Shown piece by piece: positions 58,830-64,000 of a stretch of 64,000 bases of DNA; the first letter of the stretch is position 1, and each line of letters begins with the position of its first letter. Made by a program: the position numbers and the translations under genes. The notes beneath the pieces are model-generated. The model did no database searches. It was not told the DNA's origin and saw only the letters and a program-made list of their open reading frames with translations. Source of the stretch: Deltaproteobacteria bacterium (GTDB lineage: Bacteria > Desulfobacterota > Deferrimicrobia > Deferrimicrobiales > Deferrimicrobiaceae); contig JACRCO010000080.1 in NCBI GenBank assembly GCA_016218975.1, positions 1 through 64,000 on the forward strand, in the 5' to 3' direction.

Positions 58830-59243
58830 CTACTTCTTCTCCGCCCGCTTTTTAAGCATGTCCCCCGGGATGGTGATGTTGCGCTGTCCGTATCCCTGGA
58901 GGTGCCTGGCAAGGTCCGAGAGGGACATCGTCACGCGGGCCATCGGAAGCTTGATCATCATCGGCAGGTTGACCCCCGTCACCACTTCCACCTGGTGCGT
59001 ACCGAGAAAGGAGAGGCCGATGTTCGACGGAGTGCCGCCGAACATGTCCGTGAGAAGGATCACGCCCTTCCCCGACTCCACCGTGCGGATCGCGCCCTCG
59101 ACAGCCTTGTGGATCTCGTCCATCCCCAGCTTCGGATCGATGTCGACCGCGACCGAGTTCTCGACCTTGCCGACGATGATCTCCGCGGCGCGCAAAAGCT
59201 CCGTGGCCAGACGCCCATGCGAGACCACGACGACTCCGATCAT
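58830..59243 (-). CDS. PTS system mannose-family IIA component
   Basis: Cytosolic protein of 137 residues. MIGVVVVSHGRLATELLRAAE has the active His (residue 9), and VILLTDMFGGTPSNIGLSFL is the second signature. It is a separate protein and not fused to EIIB. The start overlaps the rapZ stop by 4 bases. Confidence 0.96.
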   Translation of the reverse strand: MIGVVVVSHGRLATELLRAAEIIVGKVENSVAVDIDPKLGMDEIHKAVEGAIRTVESGKGVILLTDMFGGTPSNIGLSFLGTHQVEVVTGVNLPMMIKLPMARVTMSLSDLARHLQGYGQRNITIPGDMLKKRAEKK

Positions 59244-60145
59244 GTGACACTCCTGCCCGGATCGGTCGACCGGTGTAGGTCGCGGTGGACCACGACCGGC
59301 GCGACCGCGCCGTCGAGGGCCTTCGACAGGGCTTCCGCGACGGCCACGGAGCGGTGCCTCCCGCCGGTGCAGCCGATCCCAAGTGTGAAATAAGCCTTTC
59401 CCTCCTTTGTATAAAGCGGAAGGAGGAAATGCAATACGGTGGACATCAGGTCGAGGAACTTCCTGGTGGTGGGAGCGGAGACGACGTATCGCTGCACCTT
59501 GCGGTCGAGCCCCGTCAAGGGTTTCAGGGCAGGAACGAAGTTGGGGTTCGGGAGGAACCGTACGTCCAGCACCATGTCGGCCTCCGAAGGTATCCCGTAC
59601 CGGTAGCCGAACGATACGACGCTGACGCGCAGACCGGCCTTTTCCCCGCCGCGAAAGCGCTCCAGCAGCGTGTCGCGAAGCTGGTGGACGGTGAATTGCG
59701 CCGTGTTCAGCACCGTGTCTGCCATTTCCCTCAGCGGGGCAAGGACCTTCCTCTCGCGCTTTATCGCTTCCTTGGCTCCGCCCCGGCCTCCCAGCGGGTG
59801 CTTCCTGCGGGTCTCGCTGTACCGCCGCAGGAGCGCTTCGTCGTCGGCGTCGAGGAAGAGCACGTGGACGCCGTGTCCGCGCGTCCGGAGATCTTCGATC
59901 ACACGGGCGAAGTCCGGGAGGAACTCCTTTCCCCTGACGTCGGCCACGAGCGCGATTTTCGCGCCTTCGCCTCTTGCCTCGGAGACGAGGTCGATGATTT
60001 TCGGAAGGAGAACGGGAGGCGTGTTGTCGACGCAGAAATAGCCGAGGTCCTCGAACACCTTCGCCGCGGTGCTCTTCCCCGAGCCTGAAAGCCCCGTCAG
60101 CAGGACGAGGCGGGTGCGGTGCCTGGAGCTTTTCGCAGGTTTCAC
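59240..60145 (-). CDS. rapZ: RNase adapter/nucleotide-binding protein RapZ (YvcJ family)
   Basis: P-loop protein of 301 residues. Walker A is TGLSGSGKSTAAK, and VADVRGKEFL and RRYSETRRKHPL are N-terminal motifs. The C-terminal domain GIGCTGGRHRSVAVAEAL binds a metabolite or phosphate in known homologues. In Enterobacteria it controls GlmS through small RNAs; here the role is open. A GTG at 60145 overlaps hprK (GTGA). Confidence 0.95.
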   Translation of the reverse strand: MKPAKSSRHRTRLVLLTGLSGSGKSTAAKVFEDLGYFCVDNTPPVLLPKIIDLVSEARGEGAKIALVADVRGKEFLPDFARVIEDLRTRGHGVHVLFLDADDEALLRRYSETRRKHPLGGRGGAKEAIKRERKVLAPLREMADTVLNTAQFTVHQLRDTLLERFRGGEKAGLRVSVVSFGYRYGIPSEADMVLDVRFLPNPNFVPALKPLTGLDRKVQRYVVSAPTTRKFLDLMSTVLHFLLPLYTKEGKAYFTLGIGCTGGRHRSVAVAEALSKALDGAVAPVVVHRDLHRSTDPGRSVT

Positions 60146-61080
60146 CGGGGAGTCCCCTCCTCGGTCCGGCGCGACTGCCGCTCCACCAGTTCCCTCGCGG
60201 CGTGGACCCCCTGCGTCTTCAGTATGTGGTTCCGGACCGCGACCTCCACGATCGTCGCGAGGTTCCTCCCCGGCGAGATCGGGATAAGAAGGGTTGGAAG
60301 GGAAACGCCCAGTATCGGCGTCCTTCGGTCCTCAAGCCCGAGGCGGTCGTATTCCTTCCCGGGGTCCCATTCCTCTATCCGGATGACCACCTCCACTTTT
60401 TTGAGGTCGGTGATCGCCGAGAGCCCGAACAGGTCGCGGAGGCTTATGATTCCGAGGCCGCGGATCTCCATGTGGTGCCGGGTCAGGTCGCTGCCGCGCC
60501 CCAGGATCGTGCTCGGGCCGCGCTTCTCGAGGTGGATGATGTCGTCGGCGACGATCCGGTGCCCGCGCAGGATGAGATCGAGCGCGCACTCGCTCTTGCC
60601 GATGCCGCTCGGCCCCTGGAGCAGAACTCCCAGGCCGAGCACGTCCATCATGACTCCGTGGACCGTGGCGGTCTCGGCGAAGATACGCCCGAGGGCCTTG
60701 AGCATTTCCTCGATCAGTTCCGTTGTGGGGAGCGGCGACGACAGGACGGGGACCCCGTGCTTGTCGGCTGCGGCGAGCAGGATGGGGGACACGGGCAGCG
60801 ATCCGCCCGCAACGGCGCACGCCATGGGGCCCGAGAAGAAGGCGTCGGAGATCGCGATCTGCCGCACCTGCGGCTGCCCTTCGAAGTAGGTGACCTCCGT
60901 CTCCCCCATGACCTGGATGCGTCCCTGGTGGATCGATTTCACCTCCCCGGTCATCGCGAGCCCCGCCTTCTGGACCCGCTGGTCGGTGATCTCCCGCGCA
61001 AGACCGGCGGCCCCGGCCAGTACCTTCAAGCCCAGCTGCGCGGCGCACGCCTGGAGGAACCTGTCGACCGTGATGGGCAC
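60142..61080 (-). CDS. hprK: HPr kinase/phosphorylase
   Basis: Enzyme of 312 residues that phosphorylates or dephosphorylates the regulatory Ser of HPr. The P-loop is LLQGPSGIGKSECALDL. HRIVADDIIHL carries the catalytic His/Asp region, and MEIRGLGIISLRDLFG is the family signature loop. The N-terminal half is the usual nonconserved fold. It is the third regulator in the rapZ-hprK-ptsN order. Confidence 0.96.
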   Translation of the reverse strand: MPITVDRFLQACAAQLGLKVLAGAAGLAREITDQRVQKAGLAMTGEVKSIHQGRIQVMGETEVTYFEGQPQVRQIAISDAFFSGPMACAVAGGSLPVSPILLAAADKHGVPVLSSPLPTTELIEEMLKALGRIFAETATVHGVMMDVLGLGVLLQGPSGIGKSECALDLILRGHRIVADDIIHLEKRGPSTILGRGSDLTRHHMEIRGLGIISLRDLFGLSAITDLKKVEVVIRIEEWDPGKEYDRLGLEDRRTPILGVSLPTLLIPISPGRNLATIVEVAVRNHILKTQGVHAARELVERQSRRTEEGTPR

Positions 61081-61112
61081 TTCCCCCGCCTCCTTTACCT
61101 ACTCCCCCCGGG

Positions 61113-61574
61113 TCAGGACTTGTCGTCCTCCTCCTTGAGTATCCTGCGGAGATCTTCGGCGTCCCCGGCAGCGAGAAGCTCCCTGCGGAACCGGGCGTCC
61201 TTCAGCAGGCGGGAAACCCGGGCCAGGACCTTCAGGTGCATCCCTGCGGACTGTTCGGGGGCCACGATCAAAAAGAAAAGCTGCGCCGGCTTGCCGTCGC
61301 TTGAATGGAACATTACTCCCGAGCGGCTTCGGCCGAATACGGCGGCGAGGCGGGCGAGCCCCGGGACCTTGCCGTGGGGGATCGCCACGCCGTCTCCTAT
61401 CCCCGTGCTTCCCAGGCTCTCCCGCTCCATGAGGATGGAAGTCAGATTCTGTGCGGAGAGCGACGGGATGCCGGCCGCGATAGTTTCGGACATCTCCCGC
61501 AGCACTCCCTCCTTCGTCTCCGCCCGGAGGTCGTCGAGGATGCCTCCGGGGGAAACGATATCCAGGAGCTTCAT
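61113..61574 (-). CDS. ptsN: Nitrogen-regulatory PTS protein EIIA-Ntr
   Basis: Protein of 153 residues. The phospho-accepting His is in STGIGDGVAIPHGKVPG. VFGRSRSGVMFHSSDGKPAQLFFLIVAPEQ and HLKVLARVSRLLKD are typical. It is regulatory and carries no sugar domains. No EI-Ntr is in the window, so sugar-type EI may feed it. It overlaps hpf by 4 bases. Confidence 0.95.
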   Translation of the reverse strand: MKLLDIVSPGGILDDLRAETKEGVLREMSETIAAGIPSLSAQNLTSILMERESLGSTGIGDGVAIPHGKVPGLARLAAVFGRSRSGVMFHSSDGKPAQLFFLIVAPEQSAGMHLKVLARVSRLLKDARFRRELLAAGDAEDLRRILKEEDDKS

Positions 61575-62116
61575 CGGGCGGAAGGCTCCGTGAACCCTAT
61601 GTTTCCGTCCTGCTGCCGGAAAACGACGCTGGGCTGGTTTGTCTCCTGGTTGACGAACATCACCACGTCCACCCGGAGGAGATCCAGGTGGTGGGCGGCC
61701 TCCTCGACGCTCATCGGCTTGGTGAGGAAATTGTCGGACCGGACGATCCGCGGCCCCTCGGCGCTTTCCTGGATGGTGAGCGAAGAACCGGAGACGACCG
61801 GGGCAGGGTAGGCCCCCGTCGCCTTCTCCTTCCTCCGCTCACGGTATTTCTTGAGCTGCCGCTCGACCTTGTCGCACACGAGGTCGATCGCGGAGTACAG
61901 GTCTTCGGTGGACTCGAACGCCTTGATCGTTATCCCCTTGCCGGTGGTGAACACTTCGGCGATGTGCCGGTATTTCTCCACCGAGAGGGTGACATGCGCA
62001 TCGAACGGCTTGTCGACCACCTTCTGGACTTTCGAGAGCTTCTCGATCACGTAATCCTTCAGGGGCTTGCTCGGATCGACGTGCCGGAACGTGACGGTTA
62101 TGTTGCTCACTCCCAA
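61571..62116 (-). CDS. hpf: Ribosome hibernation promoting factor, long form
   Basis: Protein of 181 residues. The N-terminal S30AE domain (NITVTFRHVDPSKPLKDYVIEKL) blocks the mRNA/tRNA channel. A linker of about 25 residues is followed by the C-terminal dimerisation domain (KPMSVEEAAHHLDLLRVDVVMFVNQETN) that joins ribosomes into 100S particles. The gene follows rpoN by about 45 bp, as in many Proteobacteria. Confidence 0.96.
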   Translation of the reverse strand: MGVSNITVTFRHVDPSKPLKDYVIEKLSKVQKVVDKPFDAHVTLSVEKYRHIAEVFTTGKGITIKAFESTEDLYSAIDLVCDKVERQLKKYRERRKEKATGAYPAPVVSGSSLTIQESAEGPRIVRSDNFLTKPMSVEEAAHHLDLLRVDVVMFVNQETNQPSVVFRQQDGNIGFTEPSAR

Positions 62117-62161
62117 TACCTCCTTTGCGGAAACGGTGTTCTGCGGCGGATCCGGATCCTT

Positions 62162-63640
62162 TCAGAACAGCTTCTTTCTCCTCGACGACGGGAGCATCCC
62201 CAGCTGCGCCCGGTATTTCGTGACGGTGCGGCGGGCGATCCGGATCCCCTGGTTGCGGAGAAGGCGCATCAGCTCCTGGTCGGACAGCGGTTTCTCCCCC
62301 CCCTCGGCGGAGATGATCTCGCGGATCTTCTCCTTCACCGATTTGGAGGCGATGTCCTCCTCCCCCCCGTCGCGGTTCAACCCCGAGTTGAAAAAATACT
62401 TGAGCTCGAAAATGCCGTGGGGGGTGTAGACGTACTTCCCGCTCGTCACGCGCGAGACCGTGGACTCGTGCATCGAAATGTCCTCGGCGACGTCCCGTAA
62501 CGTAAGCGGCCGAAGTGCCTTCGGGCCGCGCTCGAGAAACTCGCGCTGAAGCTTGACGATGCTTTCCACGACCTTATAGATGGTCCGCTGCCGCTGCTGG
62601 ATGCTCTTTATGAACCAGAGCGCCGAGTTGATCTTCTGCTTCAGGAATTCCCGGTCCTCCTTCGGCAGCGAATCCCCCTCCTGCAGGAGCCGTCGGTAAT
62701 AGGAGCTCAAGCGCAGCCGGGGTTGGCCGTCCTCGTTCAATGTGATCACCCACTCGTTGTCGACCTTGAAAATATGGACGTCGGGGGTGATGTAGTGGAC
62801 TTCGTCCCCGGAATACTCTCTTCCAGGCTTCGGGGAGAGGGTCGTAAGCTTCTGGTACGCCTCCTTGACCGCCTCTTTCGTTATCCGCAGACGCCGGGAG
62901 ATCCCCGCCAGGTCGCCCCTGGAAAAGAGGTCGAAATGGTCGGAAAGGATTTTCAGGGAAAGCGTGAAATCCTCTCCTTTTTCCCGTGCCTGGATAATCA
63001 GGCATTCCCTCAGGTCCCGTGCGCCTACCCCCAGCGGATCCAGGGTCTGGATCTTCGCGATTGCCCCGTTCACCGCCTCCGCGTTCTCAGAGAGCGATTC
63101 GGCCGCCTCCTCGGCGGACACTTTCAGGTATCCGTTTTCGTCGATGTTACCGATGAGATAGGCTGCAATTCGGCGGAGCGATTCGTCCGCGTCGGACAGG
63201 CCCATCTGCCATTCGAGGTGCTCGGCCAGATTCGGTTTCCGGGACAGCAGGTTCTCGTAATAGGGACGGCCGTCTTCGTCCTCGCGCTCCCGTTCGCCGC
63301 GTCCCTCCGACTGCGCCCCTTCCCCGAAGTAATAGTTCCAGTCGAGCCTGTCGATAAGCCCTTTTTCGGGGCGGTCGGAGTTATCCTCTCCGGCCGCCGC
63401 CGTGCTTCCCTCGGGCGCCGCATCGGCATCGCCGGAAGCCGGACGCTCCTCCTGTGCCTCGCCTCCTTCGGAACCCCCTTCCTGGGATTCTTCGAGAACC
63501 GGGTTCTTTTCGATCTCTTCCCGGATGGCCTGCTGTAGTTCGAGGCGTGAAAGTTGCAGGAGCTTGATGGCTTGCTGCAGCTGTGGCGTCATCACCAGCT
63601 GTTGGCTCAGTTTCAGTGACTGTCTCAGCTCCAGCGCCAT
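62162..63640 (-). CDS. rpoN: RNA polymerase sigma-54 factor RpoN
   Basis: Alternative sigma factor of 492 residues used with enhancer-binding activators. Region I is LRQSLKLSQQLVMTPQLQQAIKLLQLS, region II is acidic, and the core-binding domain covers about residues 140-330. LRPLTLRDVAEDISMHESTVSRVTSGKYV is the helix-turn-helix area, and the terminal RpoN box reads ARRTVTKYRAQLG. The order lptB-rpoN-hpf-ptsN is conserved widely. Confidence 0.98.
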   Translation of the reverse strand: MALELRQSLKLSQQLVMTPQLQQAIKLLQLSRLELQQAIREEIEKNPVLEESQEGGSEGGEAQEERPASGDADAAPEGSTAAAGEDNSDRPEKGLIDRLDWNYYFGEGAQSEGRGEREREDEDGRPYYENLLSRKPNLAEHLEWQMGLSDADESLRRIAAYLIGNIDENGYLKVSAEEAAESLSENAEAVNGAIAKIQTLDPLGVGARDLRECLIIQAREKGEDFTLSLKILSDHFDLFSRGDLAGISRRLRITKEAVKEAYQKLTTLSPKPGREYSGDEVHYITPDVHIFKVDNEWVITLNEDGQPRLRLSSYYRRLLQEGDSLPKEDREFLKQKINSALWFIKSIQQRQRTIYKVVESIVKLQREFLERGPKALRPLTLRDVAEDISMHESTVSRVTSGKYVYTPHGIFELKYFFNSGLNRDGGEEDIASKSVKEKIREIISAEGGEKPLSDQELMRLLRNQGIRIARRTVTKYRAQLGMLPSSRRKKLF

Positions 63641-63655
63641 TCCGCTCCCATGCCG

Positions 63656-64000
63656 TCAGAGAGTAAATCCATCTCCGAGATAGATTTCCCGAACGCGCGC
63701 CGACGCTGCTATTTCTTCCGGGTTTCCCGATAGCAGGATTTCTCCCTCCGAGATGATGTACGCCCGGTCGCACACCTTGAGGGTGTCGCGCACGTTATGA
63801 TCCGTTATTATAACCCCGATCCCCGTTTCTTTTAAGCCAAGTATGATCTGTTGGAGGTCGGCGACCGATATAGGGTCGATTCCAGCGAACGGCTCGTCAA
63901 GGAGCAGGAATGAAGGCGACATCACCAGCGCACGGGCGATTTCCACCCTGCGCCGCTCTCCGCCGGAAAGCGAATGCCCCCTCGTTCCGGCCACGTGCGA
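63656..64000 (-). CDS. lptB: LPS export ATPase LptB, C-terminal part (runs off right edge)
   Basis: The last 114 residues of an ABC ATPase. The signature [15 protein letters not shown], Walker [13 protein letters not shown] and H-loop [10 protein letters not shown] are seen; the Walker A half lies outside the window. The sequence [11 protein letters not shown] and [17 protein letters not shown] is the LptB subtype. With lptF and lptG elsewhere in this window it completes the LPS extractor. It is 15 bp upstream of rpoN. Confidence 0.95.
   Translation of the reverse strand, partial: SHVAGTRGHSLSGGERRRVEIARALVMSPSFLLLDEPFAGIDPISVADLQQIILGLKETGIGVIITDHNVRDTLKVCDRAYIISEGEILLSGNPEEIAASARVREIYLGDGFTL

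Overview
The window is a compact, GC-rich stretch of bacterial chromosome, with almost every gene on the minus strand and many stop/start overlaps of the ATGA or GTGA type. It encodes a complete Gram-negative envelope and division programme: a meso-diaminopimelate-type MurE, LptF, LptG and LptB, and a full dcw cluster. Other markers are sigma-54, a rapZ-hprK-ptsN-hpf-rpoN block, a type-A RNase P RNA, ThyX and a class I fumarase. Together these suggest a deltaproteobacterial (Desulfobacterota/Desulfuromonadota-like) lineage. That placement is inference from gene content and order; no marker gene could be searched.

Layout from left to right. Positions 1-1,400 carry an integron-like end: an IntI-family integrase, a short attI-like core site beyond its 3' end, and the first codons of a RelE/ParE-type toxin with its own promoter and palindromic operator. 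Positions 1,400-3,200 hold a radical SAM protein. Positions 3,200-20,950 hold the dcw cluster, transcribed right to left from an MraZ-controlled promoter: mraZ-rsmH-ftsL-ftsI-murE-murF-mraY-murD-ftsW-murG-murC-murB-ddl-ftsQ-ftsA-ftsZ. Positions 21,000-25,900 hold a REP-like hairpin, fumarase, rnpB, an RNase H-like gene, a zinc-ribbon coiled-coil protein, a Nif3-family protein and a CAT-anticodon tRNA. Positions 25,900-30,300 are the macromolecular-synthesis operon rpsU-yqeY-dnaG-rpoD with a strong promoter. Positions 30,300-35,450 hold ppnP, a HIT protein and the histidine genes hisD-B-H-A-F-I; hisG, hisC and hisE are absent.

A 232-bp element bounded by 20-bp inverted repeats separates hisD from murA. 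Beyond it come prmC, an HDOD-GGDEF signalling protein, prfA, a DUF1385 membrane protein, thyX, rpmE and rho (to about 43,800). Then come a degenerate GGDEF protein, pgeF, rluD, an unrecognised 88-residue protein, a lipoprotein HtrA/DegP-like protease and ribF. The only plus-strand operon is lptF-lptG (49,713-51,918). The right end holds ahcY and metK, a complete-looking mannose-family phosphotransferase set (EI, HPr, EIID, EIIC, EIIB, EIIA) with RapZ and HPr kinase, then ptsN, hpf, rpoN and the 3' part of lptB running off the edge.

Most of the window is core housekeeping. The unusual parts are the integron-like left end, the intergenic repeat elements (35.45-35.69 kb, 45.7 kb, 52.2 kb, 21.15 kb), the rnhA-rnpB junction with no spacer, and the complete PTS with HPr kinase in this genomic setting.
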